Position numbers and translations under genes: made by a program
Assembly: GCF_009650765.1 (NCBI RefSeq)
Contig: NZ_CP045740.1
Coordinates: 6,858,001 to 6,922,000 of the forward strand
DNA length: 64,000 bases
From: Streptomyces sp. SUK 48
GTDB taxonomy: Bacteria; Actinomycetota; Actinomycetes; Streptomycetales; Streptomycetaceae
Direction of reading: 5' to 3'
Notes under the pieces: generated by a model
Database searches by the model: none
Seen by the model: only the letters and a program-made list of their open reading frames with translations
Told to the model about the DNA's origin: nothing
In this document: positions 42,805 through 51,592 of the stretch, one piece after another
Layout of the letters: each line of letters starts with the position of its first letter
Numbering within the stretch: the first letter of the stretch is position 1

Positions 42805-43533
42805 CTACGCCGGCTGCTGCGCCGCCGCGATGCGCTCCTCGCGCAGGGCGTCGTACCAGCGGTCGTCGATCGGCGGCAGCGCGTTGACGTCGAGCGCCAG
42901 CTTCAGCAGCAGGTCGGCGATCAGCGGGTTGCGGGCGAGGACCGGCCCGTGCATGTACGTGCCGAAGACGGTCCCGTTGTACGCGCCCTCCGTGCCGTCC
43001 CCGGTGCCGTTGCCCCGGCCGATCTTGGTCCGCGCGAAGGGGCGGGCGGTCGGGCCGAGGTGGGTGACGCCCTGGTGGTTCTCGAAGCCGGTCAGCGGGG
43101 GCAGCCCGAGCTGCGGGTCGATGTCGCCGAGCACATCGCCGACGCAGCGCTCGCCCTCGCCGCGCACCGAGACCACGTCGAGCAGGCCGAGGCCCGGCTC
43201 GCGCTGGCCGAGGTCGTTGATGAACTCGTGGCCGAGGATCTGGTAGCCGGCGCACACGGAGAAGACGATGGCGCCGTTCTGCACCGCCCGCTGGAGGTGC
43301 CCGTCACGGCGCAGCCGCTCGGCCGCGAGCCGCTGCGGGCGGTCCTCGCCACCGCCGATCAGGTAGATGTCGCCGGAGGTCGGGATCGGCTGGTCGCTGC
43401 GCACGTCGAGCCGGGCCACGTCCAGGCCGCGCTGCCGGGCCCGGCGCTCGACGACGAGGGCGTTGCCCTGGTCGCCGTAGGTGCTCAGCAGGTCCGGGTA
43501 GATCCACACCAGCCGCAGTTGGTTGTCGCTCAT
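42805..43533 (-). CDS. gatD: Lipid II isoglutaminyl synthase, glutaminase subunit GatD
   Basis: GatD supplies ammonia to MurT for amidation of the D-glutamate in lipid II. The protein has 242 residues of the class I glutamine amidotransferase fold. The nucleophile Cys94 is in FSVCAGYQ, and the histidine in GTYMHGP near 195. Like other GatD proteins it lacks the third Glu of the classical triad near the His. It follows murT by 21 bp. Confidence 0.94.
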   Translation of the reverse strand: MSDNQLRLVWIYPDLLSTYGDQGNALVVERRARQRGLDVARLDVRSDQPIPTSGDIYLIGGGEDRPQRLAAERLRRDGHLQRAVQNGAIVFSVCAGYQILGHEFINDLGQREPGLGLLDVVSVRGEGERCVGDVLGDIDPQLGLPPLTGFENHQGVTHLGPTARPFARTKIGRGNGTGDGTEGAYNGTVFGTYMHGPVLARNPLIADLLLKLALDVNALPPIDDRWYDALREERIAAAQQPA

Positions 43534-43554
43534 GAGGTTGATCCCCTTCGAAGA

Positions 43555-44793
43555 TCAGTTGCCGACGCGGCGGCGCAGGTCCTGGAACGCGGTGTAGTTC
43601 GCGATGACCTCGATCCGGCCGGGCGGGCACAGCTGCACGGCCTGCTCGAGGTTCTCGCACACCTGGAAGTGCTGGTTCGCGACCTCCAGGCGCACCGCGA
43701 GGTCCAGCTTGCGGTCACCGAGCACGAAGATCGGGTGACCGGTGAGCCGGGTGTAGTCGACGTCCCACAGCCAGGAGGTGTCGGTGCCGTCGGCCCCGCG
43801 GGCGTTCACGGACAGGATCACCGGGGCGGGCGGCGGGTCGATCAGCGAGAAGGTCTCCAGCCAGCCGGCCGGGTTCTTGGCCAGCAGCAGGCGAAGGTCG
43901 CGGTTCTGGAACTGCACCACGTCGTACCGGCCGGCCACCGCCTGTACCTGGTACATCCGCTCCAGGGCGACCTGCGGCGGCACCCCGAACACGGCGGCGA
44001 CGGCCGCGGAGCTGGCCGCGTTGGCCTTGTTGGCGCGGCCCGGCAGCTGGAGGTGGATCGGCCAGGCCGAGCCGTGCGGGTCGAGGACGTGGTCCCCGGA
44101 CAGCGCCCAGGTGGGCGTGGGGCGGCGGAAGCCGCACTCGCCGCAGTACCAGTCGTCGCCGGGGCGCTGCATCACGCCACCGCAGGACGGGCAGGACCAG
44201 GCGTCGTCCTTCCACATCTGCCCGGCCGCGACCCAGACCACGTTCGGGGACGAGGAGGCGGCCCATACGACGAGCGGGTCGTCGCAGTTGGCGATGACGA
44301 CCGCCTTGGAGCCGGCCAGGCCCTCGCGCCAGTTCTCGGCGAGCATCCGGGTCTCGGCGGCGCGGTCGAGCTGGTCGCGGGAGAGGTTCAGCAGCGCGAT
44401 GCACTTCGGGTCGGTGTCCCGGGCCACTCCGGCCAGGTACTTCTCGTCGACCTCTATGACGCCGAACTTGGCCTCCGAGCCGCCCGCGAGGGCGGAGGTG
44501 ATGCCGGCCGGCATGTTGGCGCCGAGCGCGTTCGACACGACCGGGCCCGCGGCGCGCAGCGCCTCCGCGATGAGCCGGGTGGTGGTGGTCTTGCCGTTGG
44601 TGGCGGACACCAGGATGACGTCCAGGTTCTGGGCCAGCCGCGCCAGGAGGTCGGGGTCGAGCCGCAGCGCGATCTTGCCCCCGATCACCGACCCGCTGCC
44701 GCGTCCTGCGGCCCGCGATGCCGCCGCGACCGCCTTGCCCGCGGTCACGGCCAGCTTGGCCCGCGGCGTGAGCGGGTCCGAGTTGCCTGCCAT
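43555..44793 (-). CDS. murT: Lipid II isoglutaminyl synthase, Mur-ligase-like subunit MurT
   Basis: MurT is a Mur-ligase homologue of 412 residues that activates the D-Glu carboxyl of lipid II with ATP. The P-loop ATNGKTTTTRLIAEAL, the Mur-ligase core and a zinc ribbon CPSCGGVMQRP...CGEC (four cysteines, about residues 203-225) are typical. The C-terminal DUF1727 region is the GatD interface. It is first in the murT-gatD operon. Confidence 0.95.
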   Translation of the reverse strand: MAGNSDPLTPRAKLAVTAGKAVAAASRAAGRGSGSVIGGKIALRLDPDLLARLAQNLDVILVSATNGKTTTTRLIAEALRAAGPVVSNALGANMPAGITSALAGGSEAKFGVIEVDEKYLAGVARDTDPKCIALLNLSRDQLDRAAETRMLAENWREGLAGSKAVVIANCDDPLVVWAASSSPNVVWVAAGQMWKDDAWSCPSCGGVMQRPGDDWYCGECGFRRPTPTWALSGDHVLDPHGSAWPIHLQLPGRANKANAASSAAVAAVFGVPPQVALERMYQVQAVAGRYDVVQFQNRDLRLLLAKNPAGWLETFSLIDPPPAPVILSVNARGADGTDTSWLWDVDYTRLTGHPIFVLGDRKLDLAVRLEVANQHFQVCENLEQAVQLCPPGRIEVIANYTAFQDLRRRVGN

Positions 44794-44946
44794 CAGTTCT
44801 CGATCCTCCTTGCGTACGCGCCGCGCCTGGGGCCATCCGGCAACGTGGTGTGAACCCTCAGCCTATCGAGATCCATTCGCACACCCGAATCCCGGTCCGC
44901 GCCCATCGCGGCGGGCATGAGCTGAACGAACCGTACCCTTGCCGCC

Positions 44947-45486
44947 ATGCGACACGGTTCCATTCCGGGCGTCCACGGGCGCGTCCGGCCCCTCACCCTG
45001 CTCGGCGACCCCTGCCTGCGCGAACGCTGCGAGGACGTCACCGACTTCGGCCCCGGCCTCGCGGCACTCGTGCAGGACCTGTTCGCCACGATGTACGCGG
45101 CCCAGGGGGTGGGCCTGGCCGCGAATCAGATCGGGGTGCCGCTGCGGGTGTTCGTCTACGACTGCCCGGACGACGACGATGTCCGGCATCTCGGACATGT
45201 GGTGAACCCCCGCCTGGTGGAGACGGACGGGATCGTGCTGCGGGGTCCCGAGGGCTGCCTGTCCCTGCCGGGTCTGGAGGCGGGCACGGAGCGGTACGAC
45301 CATGCCGTGGTCGAGGGTTTCACGGTCACCGGCGAGCCCGTCACCGTCCAGGGCACGGGCTTCTTCGCGCGCTGCCTCCAGCACGAGTGCGACCACCTGG
45401 AGGGCCGGGTGTACGCGGACCGTGTGACGGGGTGGCGCGGGCGGCGGCTGGAGCGGCAGATCGGGCGGGCCGCCTGGAGCCGGTGA
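44947..45486 (+). CDS. def: Peptide deformylase
   Basis: Removes formyl groups from new proteins. It has 179 residues with all three motifs: GVGLAANQIG, EGCLSLPG (metal cysteine) and QHECDHLEG (two metal histidines and catalytic Glu). Actinobacteria often have several copies. The ATG start lies 153 bp from the divergent murT gene. Confidence 0.95.
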   Translation: MRHGSIPGVHGRVRPLTLLGDPCLRERCEDVTDFGPGLAALVQDLFATMYAAQGVGLAANQIGVPLRVFVYDCPDDDDVRHLGHVVNPRLVETDGIVLRGPEGCLSLPGLEAGTERYDHAVVEGFTVTGEPVTVQGTGFFARCLQHECDHLEGRVYADRVTGWRGRRLERQIGRAAWSR

Positions 45487-45512
45487 CCCTTTTCCGGGCG
45501 GGAGGCGGCGGC

Positions 45513-46157
45513 TCAGAACCCGGGGCCGCCCACCCGGTCCCCGGCGGCCGCGAGCCGCCCCCACAGCAGGTCGGCCAGCGAGCGCACCAACTCGGCGCGG
45601 GAGCAGGGGCGTTCGCCGAGCCACCAGTCGCCGGCCGCGTGCATCATGCCGACGATCCCGTGCCCCCAGACCCGGGCCAGCTGCTGGCTGCCGGGGCCGA
45701 GGTCCACCCGCTCCTCGATGACCTGGGCCAGGTCCTCGCCCATCCGCCGCAGCAGGGGGGCGCTGTGCTTGCCGACGTCGAAGCCCTGGTCGGCGCCGCT
45801 GCTGCCCTCGGAGGGGTGCATCAGGAACCGGTAGACCTGGGGCCGGGCCTCGATGGCGGCGAGGTAGGTGTCCAGCGTGGACTCCACCCGCTCGCGCCGG
45901 GCCGCCGGGGCGTCGAGCGCGGCCCGCAGGGAGGACAGCAGGGCGTCGGTGTGCCGCTTGGCGAGCGCGGCGTAGAGTCCGCCCTTGTCGCCGAAGTGGC
46001 GGTAGAGGATGGGCTTGGTGATCCCCGCCTCGGCGGCGATCGCGTTCATCGACGCCTGCGGGCCGTCGCGGAGCACCACCCGGTCGGCGGCCTCCAGCAG
46101 CTCGCGCCGTCGGCGGTCGGCGGACCGTTGCTGATCGGTCCGCTGTGTGGTGTCCAT
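45513..46157 (-). CDS. TetR-family regulator
   Basis: A 214-residue regulator from ATG 46157. The TetR HTH is at about 12-60 (LLEAADRVVLRDGPQASMNAIAAEAGITKPILYRHFGDKGGLY in short pieces). The C-terminal ligand domain is all-helical, with GIVGMMHAAGDWWLG resembling FadR/KstR-like acyl-CoA sensors. It is divergent from an acyl-CoA dehydrogenase, with palindromes between, and likely represses it. Confidence 0.9.
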   Translation of the reverse strand: MDTTQRTDQQRSADRRRRELLEAADRVVLRDGPQASMNAIAAEAGITKPILYRHFGDKGGLYAALAKRHTDALLSSLRAALDAPAARRERVESTLDTYLAAIEARPQVYRFLMHPSEGSSGADQGFDVGKHSAPLLRRMGEDLAQVIEERVDLGPGSQQLARVWGHGIVGMMHAAGDWWLGERPCSRAELVRSLADLLWGRLAAAGDRVGGPGF

Positions 46158-46266
46158 GACTGCTCTCCCCACCCGTGGTGATTCGGTGACGCCTGCGCAA
46201 ACTAACACTGACCTGGCCGCCGACATCGAACGGGATACCGAGGAGTCAGTGCAGGTTGACTTTTCC

Positions 46267-46297
46267 TACCCGTCAGTAACAGACTCCGGTTACCGGA
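46267..46297. promoter_or_regulatory. Operator-like palindromes for the TetR regulator
   Basis: TACCCGTCAGTAA (46267-46279) is followed by a perfect odd palindrome TCCGGTTACCGGA (46285-46297), 32 bp before the acyl-CoA dehydrogenase ATG. TACC...GGTA-type half sites are common for TetR regulators of lipid genes. Confidence 0.6.
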
Positions 46298-46328
46298 AGT
46301 AACACATCGTACCGCCGCTGGAGGGGAC

Positions 46329-47558
46329 ATGGCCGAGTTCACCATGGAGCTGAACGACGAACAGAAGGAAGTCCGGGACTGGCTCCATGGCTTCGCCGCC
46401 GATGTGATCCGGCCCGCGGCCGCCGAGTGGGACGAGCGCGAGGAGACCCCCTGGCCGGTCATCCAGGAGGCCGCGAAGGTCGGCATATACTCCCTCGACT
46501 TCTACGCGCAGCAGTACTTCGACCCCACCGGCCTCGGCATTCCGATGGCCATGGAGGAGCTGTTCTGGGGCGACGCGGGGATAGCCCTGTCCATCGTGGG
46601 CACCGGACTTGCCGCGGTGGGCGTCCTCGCCAACGGGACCGAGGAGCAGATCGGCACCTGGATCCCGCAGATGTACGGCGACGCCACCGACGTCAAGGTC
46701 GCCGCGTTCTGCTCCTCCGAGCCCGACGCCGGCTCCGACGTGGCCTCCATGCGCACCCGTGCGGTGTACGACGAGGCCAAGGACGAGTGGGTGATCAGCG
46801 GCACCAAGACCTGGGCGACCAACGGCGGCATCGCCAACGTCCACGTCGTCGTCGCCAGCGTCGATCCCGAGCTGGGTTCCAAGGGCCACGCCTCCTTCAT
46901 CGTCCCGCCGGGCACGCCGGGTCTCGCGCAGGGCCAGAAGTTCAAGAAGCACGGCATCCGCGCCTCGCACACCGCCGAGGTCGTCCTCGACGACGTGCGG
47001 GTTCCCGGCTCCTGCCTGCTCGGCGGCAAGGAGAAGCTGGACGAGCGGCTGGCCCGCGCCCGGGAGAGGGCGAAGGCGGCCGGCGGCGAGAGGGTGAAGA
47101 ACGCGGCGATGGCCACGTTCGAGGCGTCCCGGCCCGCGGTGGGCGCGATGGCCGTCGGCACCGCCCGGGCCGCTTACGAGGTCGCGCTCGAATACGCGCG
47201 GACGCGGGAGCAGTTCGGGCGGCCCATCATCGACAACCAGGGCGTCGCGTTCCAGCTCGCCGATATGCGCACCCAGATCGACGCGGCGCGGCTGCTGGTG
47301 TGGCGGGCGTCCTGGATGGCCGTCAGCGGCAAGCGGTTCACGGCCGCCGAGGGCTCGATGTCGAAGCTGTTCGCCAGCGAGACCGCGAAGAAGGTGACCG
47401 CGCAGGCGATCCAGATCCTGGGCGGGAACGGGTACACCCGGGAATACCCGGTGGAACGCATGCACCGCGACGCGGCCATCTACACGATTTTCGAGGGGAC
47501 GAGCGAAATTCAGCGGCTCGTCATCGCGCGAACGCTTTCCGGAATGCCGATCCGATAG
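46329..47558 (+). CDS. Acyl-CoA dehydrogenase
   Basis: A 409-residue FAD enzyme introducing a double bond in an acyl-Co[16 protein letters not shown] and [12 protein letters not shown] are the FAD/substrate motifs, [11 protein letters not shown] the classic signature, and [12 protein letters not shown] contains the probable catalytic Glu. The insert [15 protein letters not shown] (about 242-257) between the second and third domains is longer than usual. It is probably controlled by the divergent TetR protein. Confidence 0.93.
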   Translation: MAEFTMELNDEQKEVRDWLHGFAADVIRPAAAEWDEREETPWPVIQEAAKVGIYSLDFYAQQYFDPTGLGIPMAMEELFWGDAGIALSIVGTGLAAVGVLANGTEEQIGTWIPQMYGDATDVKVAAFCSSEPDAGSDVASMRTRAVYDEAKDEWVISGTKTWATNGGIANVHVVVASVDPELGSKGHASFIVPPGTPGLAQGQKFKKHGIRASHTAEVVLDDVRVPGSCLLGGKEKLDERLARARERAKAAGGERVKNAAMATFEASRPAVGAMAVGTARAAYEVALEYARTREQFGRPIIDNQGVAFQLADMRTQIDAARLLVWRASWMAVSGKRFTAAEGSMSKLFASETAKKVTAQAIQILGGNGYTREYPVERMHRDAAIYTIFEGTSEIQRLVIARTLSGMPIR

Positions 47559-47568
47559 CGCCGAAAAA

Positions 47569-47637
47569 GGGAACTGCGCGATTTCGGCCGCCCGTTGACG
47601 GTGGCTGACCGCGCAGTTCCCCGCGCCCCTTCCGGGG
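47569..47637. repeat. Streptomyces dispersed palindromic element, copy 1
   Basis: GGGAACTGCGCG (47569-47580) pairs with CGCGCAGTTCCC (47610-47621), followed by CCCC-ttcc-GGGG. The 20-bp string CGCGCAGTTCCCCGCGCCCC also occurs at 55157-55176. It lies just after the acyl-CoA dehydrogenase gene and before the end of the convergent cupin gene, where it can form a terminator-like hairpin. Confidence 0.8.
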
Positions 47638-47645
47638 TGCTCGAC

Positions 47646-48191
47646 TCACCTGTGTTTCAAGGGGGTGAGCTGTTCGATGTCGTACTTCAGGCGCAGCGCC
47701 TCTATCGCCTCCTGGTCGGGCGGGCCGCCGTCGCGGAGGATTTCGAGGAGTTCCTCGAAATAGCGCTCGTGGTCGGGCGGCGGGCTCGCCTGGAAGAACA
47801 TCTTGGCGGGGGTGTCCGTGGGGTTCGCGAACGCGTGCGGACAGCCCGGGGGTACGACGATGACCGTGCCCGGCGTCGCCCGGACCACCCGGTTGCCCGA
47901 ACGCGACTCCCACCCCTTCCAGTTGTCGGGGGTACGGACGCGGGGCTCGAAGGCGAGCACGTCCAGCTCGCCCTCCAGGACGTAGAACAACTCCTCGCTG
48001 CGGGTGTGCACATGGGCGCCGACGTCGAATCCCGGCGGGACCTCCACCTCGAAGGTGGACGCCATCCGCGAGTGCGTGCCGGTGACCTTGAACGTGACCC
48101 GCTGTGCGGGCGTCTCCACCACCCGGCCCTGGCCCGGCGGCACGAGCAGCCCGTCGACCGATGCCGATGTCAGCCCTTCGATCGTCGTCAT
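47646..48191 (-). CDS. Cupin protein, probable MomA-type quinone-forming monooxygenase
   Basis: A 181-residue single cupin. The metal motifs GAHVHTRSEELFYVLEGEL (two His and one Glu) and the second motif PPGCPHAFANP (His) are intact. Third gene of the rppA-P450-cupin operon. In related Streptomyces clusters the cupin MomA oxidises 1,3,6,8-tetrahydroxynaphthalene to flaviolin, so that role is inferred from motif and context. The gap to the P450 gene is 7 bp. Confidence 0.85.
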   Translation of the reverse strand: MTTIEGLTSASVDGLLVPPGQGRVVETPAQRVTFKVTGTHSRMASTFEVEVPPGFDVGAHVHTRSEELFYVLEGELDVLAFEPRVRTPDNWKGWESRSGNRVVRATPGTVIVVPPGCPHAFANPTDTPAKMFFQASPPPDHERYFEELLEILRDGGPPDQEAIEALRLKYDIEQLTPLKHR

Positions 48192-48198
48192 CGCCGGA

Positions 48199-49422
48199 TC
48201 ACCACATCACGGGCAGGGCCTCGGGGCCGCGGATCAGCGCACCCTTCTTGAAGGGCACCTCCTCGGCCGGTACGGCCAGCTGCAGATTCGGAATCCGGTC
48301 CAGCAGCGCGTCGACCAGCAGCTCGGACTCCAGCCGGGCGAGCTGTCCGCCCGGGCAGTAGTGCGGGCCAAAGCCGAACGACACATGCGGGTTGGGACAC
48401 CGGGAGAAGTCGATCTCCTCCGGGTCGGGGAAGACCTCCGGGTCGCGGTTCGCGGCCAGGTACGACACGTAGACCGCGTCGCCCGCGCGGACGCGGACGC
48501 CCCTGATCTCCACGTCCTCGAGGGCGATCCGGGACAGGCCCACCGCGTTGCGGTGCGGGATGTACCGCAGCAGCTCGTCGATCGCCTTCGGGCGGATCTC
48601 CGGTTCGCGGCGCAGCCGTTCGGCCAGCTCGGGGCGGGTCAGCAGCAGATAGAACATCTGCCCGCTGTTGTTGGTGACCGCCTCGCCGCCGATCTGGAGG
48701 AGGACGGCGAGCCCGACGGCCTCCTCCAGGGTGACCTCGCCCGCGCTCACGGCGGCGCCCAGCAGCGAGGTGACGTCCTCGGCCGTGCTGCCCCCGCGTG
48801 CCCCGATGAGGCCGGAGAAGTACGCGCTCATCTCGCGCTTGGCCCGCTCGCTGACCTCCTTGCCGTGCGCGGAGGACAGGATCAGCTGGGTCCACTCGTG
48901 CATGTCGTGCCGGTCGGCGGCCGGGACACCCATCAGCTCGCAGATCACCGCGATCGGGAACGGGCTGAGGATCGCCGCCGACAGATCGGCCGGCGGGCCG
49001 TCCCTCAGGAGCTGGTCGATCTGCTCGTCCAGCATGCCGCGCGCCTTCTCGCGCACCCGCTCCACGCCCCTGGCGGTGAAGGCGGCGGTGACCGAGCGGC
49101 GCAGCCGCGTGTGGTCGGGCGGGTCCAGGAAGCCGACCGCGCCGCGGTCCGGGATGAAGTGCGGGGCGAGCCGGGTGACCGGCTTGTCCATGACCGCCTC
49201 GCGGCCGAAGCGGGGGTCGTTGGTCACCATGCGCACATCGTCGTGCCGGGTGACCAGCCACGCCCAGCCCTCGCCGTTGGGCAGCTGGATGCGGGTGACC
49301 GGGCCCTCGCGCATCAGCTCGGCGAGCACCGGGTCGAAGTCGGTTCCGGTCAGGTCGAGCGCCGGCCAGTGACGGACCGGCGGTACGGCCTCGGCGAGCG
49401 TCGCCTCCTCGGTCTCCGTCAT
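48199..49422 (-). CDS. Cytochrome P450, CYP158A type
   Basis: A P450 of 407 residues. The heme-cysteine motif is FGFGPHYCPGG, the ExxR motif is in DELLRYIPHR, and the I-helix reads IGGEAVTNN in place of the standard AGxxT, as known for CYP158A2. In S. coelicolor CYP158A2 couples flaviolin into dimers and trimers, giving UV-protective pigments. It overlaps rppA by 4 bp (ATGA). Confidence 0.93.
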   Translation of the reverse strand: MTETEEATLAEAVPPVRHWPALDLTGTDFDPVLAELMREGPVTRIQLPNGEGWAWLVTRHDDVRMVTNDPRFGREAVMDKPVTRLAPHFIPDRGAVGFLDPPDHTRLRRSVTAAFTARGVERVREKARGMLDEQIDQLLRDGPPADLSAAILSPFPIAVICELMGVPAADRHDMHEWTQLILSSAHGKEVSERAKREMSAYFSGLIGARGGSTAEDVTSLLGAAVSAGEVTLEEAVGLAVLLQIGGEAVTNNSGQMFYLLLTRPELAERLRREPEIRPKAIDELLRYIPHRNAVGLSRIALEDVEIRGVRVRAGDAVYVSYLAANRDPEVFPDPEEIDFSRCPNPHVSFGFGPHYCPGGQLARLESELLVDALLDRIPNLQLAVPAEEVPFKKGALIRGPEALPVMW

Positions 49423-50483
49423 CGCCCGCCCCCGTCGCCGTCGCTCCAGCGGCCGACCGTCATCTCGGCGGTGATGCCGGGGCCGAAGCCGGCGAGCAGT
49501 CCGCGCGCCCGCTCCTCGGCGCCGCCCTCGTCGAACAGCCGGCGCAGCGCGTCCAGCACGACGGCGCTCGCTATGTTGCCGTACTCGGTGAGCGTGGAGC
49601 GGCTGAAGCGGAACGCGTTCGGCTCGACCTCCAGGAACTTGCTGAGGTCGTCGAGGATGCGGGGGCCGCCGGCGTGGATGATGTAGAAGTCCAGGTCGGT
49701 CGCGTCCCAGCCGTGGTTGCCCGCCAGGTCCTTGAGCGCCGGGGCGAGCGGCTCCATGGTGGTCGGCACCCGCTTGTCCAGCAGGAAGTGGAAGCCGGTG
49801 GCCCGGACGTCGTAGGCGATCCAGTCCTCGGTCTTCGGGATCAGGTAGGAGCCGTTGCGCTCCAGCTTGACGCCCCGGCCGCCGCGTCCGCGCACCACGG
49901 CGGCGGCGATGCCGTCACCGAACAGGCCGTTGGACAGCAGCGAGCCGACGCCGAGGTCGGTGGGCTGGTAGCACAGCGAGCAGAACTCGCAGGCCACGAT
50001 CAGCGCGTTGGCGTTCGGGTACGCCGTGCAGAAGTCGTGCGCCCGGTTGATCGCCGCACCGCCGGCCGCGCAGCCCAGCTGGGCGATGGGGAGCTGGCGG
50101 GTGGTGCTGTCGAAGTCCATCTCGTTGATCAGCCAGGCCGTGAGCGAGGGCATCATGAAGCCCGTGCACGACACGTAGATGATCACGTCGATGTCGGTGG
50201 TCAGGAGCTCGGCGTCGTCCAGCGCCCGCTGGATCACCGCGGGCACCCGGGCCTTGGCCTCGTGCTCGTAGAGCTTGTTGCGGTCCTCGAAGCCGGGGTG
50301 CTTGAGGGTCTCCTCGATGGGCTGCACGATGTGCCGGGTCTTCACGCCGGTGTTCTCGATGAGCCTCAGTGCCAGCGCCAGTTGAGGGTGGTCCGCGTGG
50401 CGGGAGCGCGCCAGCTCCAGCGTCTCCTCCATCGTGATCACGTGCTCCGGGACCGACACCGAGGGTCTGCACAAAGTCGCCAT
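49419..50483 (-). CDS. rppA: 1,3,6,8-tetrahydroxynaphthalene synthase (type III PKS)
   Basis: RppA condenses five malonyl-CoA units into tetrahydroxynaphthalene. The protein has 354 residues from ATG 50483 (MATLCRPSVSVPEH). The catalytic cysteine is Cys138 in LGCAAGGAA, and Cys106 in VSCTGFMMP, also important in RppA, is present. The His and Asn are in FYIIHAGGP and EYGNIASAV. The longer frame to 50522 is not conserved. First gene of the pigment operon. Confidence 0.96.
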   Translation of the reverse strand: MATLCRPSVSVPEHVITMEETLELARSRHADHPQLALALRLIENTGVKTRHIVQPIEETLKHPGFEDRNKLYEHEAKARVPAVIQRALDDAELLTTDIDVIIYVSCTGFMMPSLTAWLINEMDFDSTTRQLPIAQLGCAAGGAAINRAHDFCTAYPNANALIVACEFCSLCYQPTDLGVGSLLSNGLFGDGIAAAVVRGRGGRGVKLERNGSYLIPKTEDWIAYDVRATGFHFLLDKRVPTTMEPLAPALKDLAGNHGWDATDLDFYIIHAGGPRILDDLSKFLEVEPNAFRFSRSTLTEYGNIASAVVLDALRRLFDEGGAEERARGLLAGFGPGITAEMTVGRWSDGDGGGR

Positions 50484-50534
50484 GAACCGTCCCTGCTTTC
50501 CGCGTGTCCGGCGGGCCTTCACCCACCGGTCAGA

Positions 50535-50556
50535 AGGTGGTTCACCTCAGGAGGTG
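50535..50556. promoter_or_regulatory. AGGTG/CACCT repeats between rppA and the TenA-like gene
   Basis: AGGTG-gtt-CACCT (50535-50547) is an odd palindrome, and a third AGGTG follows at 50552. Two CACCCACCG blocks flank it. It may be the control site for the rppA operon and the divergent gene. Confidence 0.5.
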
Positions 50557-50668
50557 CTCCACCCACCGTCACCCGTCAGGACCACGATCTCGCGCTGGGT
50601 TACTCCGAACCGGGGATGCCGTGTCAGGCTCGAAGGAGGACTTCCGACGCCGGACGAGGGAAAAATCC

Positions 50669-51328
50669 ATGCCGACCGTTAACGCGAAAGCCCTGCTGGG
50701 GAGGGCCGCCGAGGCCCTCGCCCCGGACCCCGCGGCCAACCGGGTCGTACCGCTCGTCGAACGCGGCGAGGCGCCCGTCGAGATCCTGGCCGCGCTGGCC
50801 CTGGAACAGCGGTGGGTGATCCCCGCCGACCGGACCGCCTTCGAACACCTGGCCGCCCGCGCCGACTCCGCGTCCGCCGCCTTCTTCGGCACGCTCGCGG
50901 CGGGGGAGGAACTGGCCGCCGGGCACCTCACGGCCTTCGCCGAGGCGTGCGGGGTCACCGCGGAACGCGCGCGTGCGTACGTCCCCCGGGCCGGCTGCCA
51001 GTCCTATCCCGCGTACGCCGCCTGGCTCGCCCTCAACGCCTCCCCGGCGGACGTGGTCGTGGCCCTGACGGCCAACTTCGCGACGTGGGGCGGTCTTTGC
51101 GCCCGCATCGCCACCGGGCTGCGCGCGCACTACGGCTTCGGCGACGCGGCCTGCGCCTTCTTCGACTTCTTCGCCGAGCCCGCCCCGGAGCTGGAGAGGC
51201 GGGCGACGGCGGCGGTCCGGGCGGCGCTCGACGCCGGAGTGCTGGACACCGGCCTGGCCCATACCTACGGAAGCCTGCTCCAGACGTACGAGGCGATGTT
51301 CTGGAGCGGGCTCGCCGAGACCCCCTGA
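50669..51328 (+). CDS. TenA/PqqC-like (heme-oxygenase fold) protein
   Basis: A 219-residue all-helical protein from ATG 50669 (CGAGGG upstream). FEHLAARADSASAAFFGTLAAGEE, YPAYAAWLALNASPADVV, WGGLCARI and the C-terminal YEAMFWSGLAE resemble the TenA/THI-4/PqqC superfamily. Thiaminase activity needs a specific Cys and Glu; a Cys is in GGLCARI and Glu in TYEAMF, but alignment is uncertain. It is divergent from rppA, and a link to pigment synthesis is possible but not shown. Confidence 0.65.
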   Translation: MPTVNAKALLGRAAEALAPDPAANRVVPLVERGEAPVEILAALALEQRWVIPADRTAFEHLAARADSASAAFFGTLAAGEELAAGHLTAFAEACGVTAERARAYVPRAGCQSYPAYAAWLALNASPADVVVALTANFATWGGLCARIATGLRAHYGFGDAACAFFDFFAEPAPELERRATAAVRAALDAGVLDTGLAHTYGSLLQTYEAMFWSGLAETP

Positions 51329-51332
51329 ACGC

Positions 51333-51566
51333 TTACGGCGCCCCGCTGCTGTGCGCGATGCAGGCCACGTCGATACGGTCGGCCAGCTTGGCGAGTTCGA
51401 TCGTCAGCTCGGCCACCGTGTTCTCGTCCAGCCTCTGTTCCCCGGTCTCGACCAGCCGCAGCCAGCGTCCGCCGACGGTCCGCAACAACTTGCTCACATC
51501 GGCGGCGGCCACCTGAAGGGTCCCGCGGTCGTCGACGATCAGAGGCAGAGTCACTTCGCGGTTCAC
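51333..51566 (-). CDS. Small conserved hypothetical protein (possibly DUF6213)
   Basis: 77 residues from GTG 51566 (VNREVTLPLIVDDRGTLQVA). It has a beta-rich first part and helical C-terminus (ELTIELAKLADRIDVACIAH). The longer frame to 51608 is shadow of the ALDH region. I recall similar Streptomyces proteins under DUF6213; function unknown. It converges on the TenA-like gene with 4 bp between them. Confidence 0.7.
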   Translation of the reverse strand: MNREVTLPLIVDDRGTLQVAAADVSKLLRTVGGRWLRLVETGEQRLDENTVAELTIELAKLADRIDVACIAHSSGAP

Positions 51567-51592
51567 AAAAGAAGATGGTAGCCGCGCCCGCC

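Noticed and set aside
49419..51328. A larger unknown biosynthetic cluster around rppA
   Set aside because: Only rppA, P450 and cupin are clearly biosynthetic; flanking genes are an acyl-CoA dehydrogenase, a small conserved protein and an ALDH with no sign of co-operon structure.
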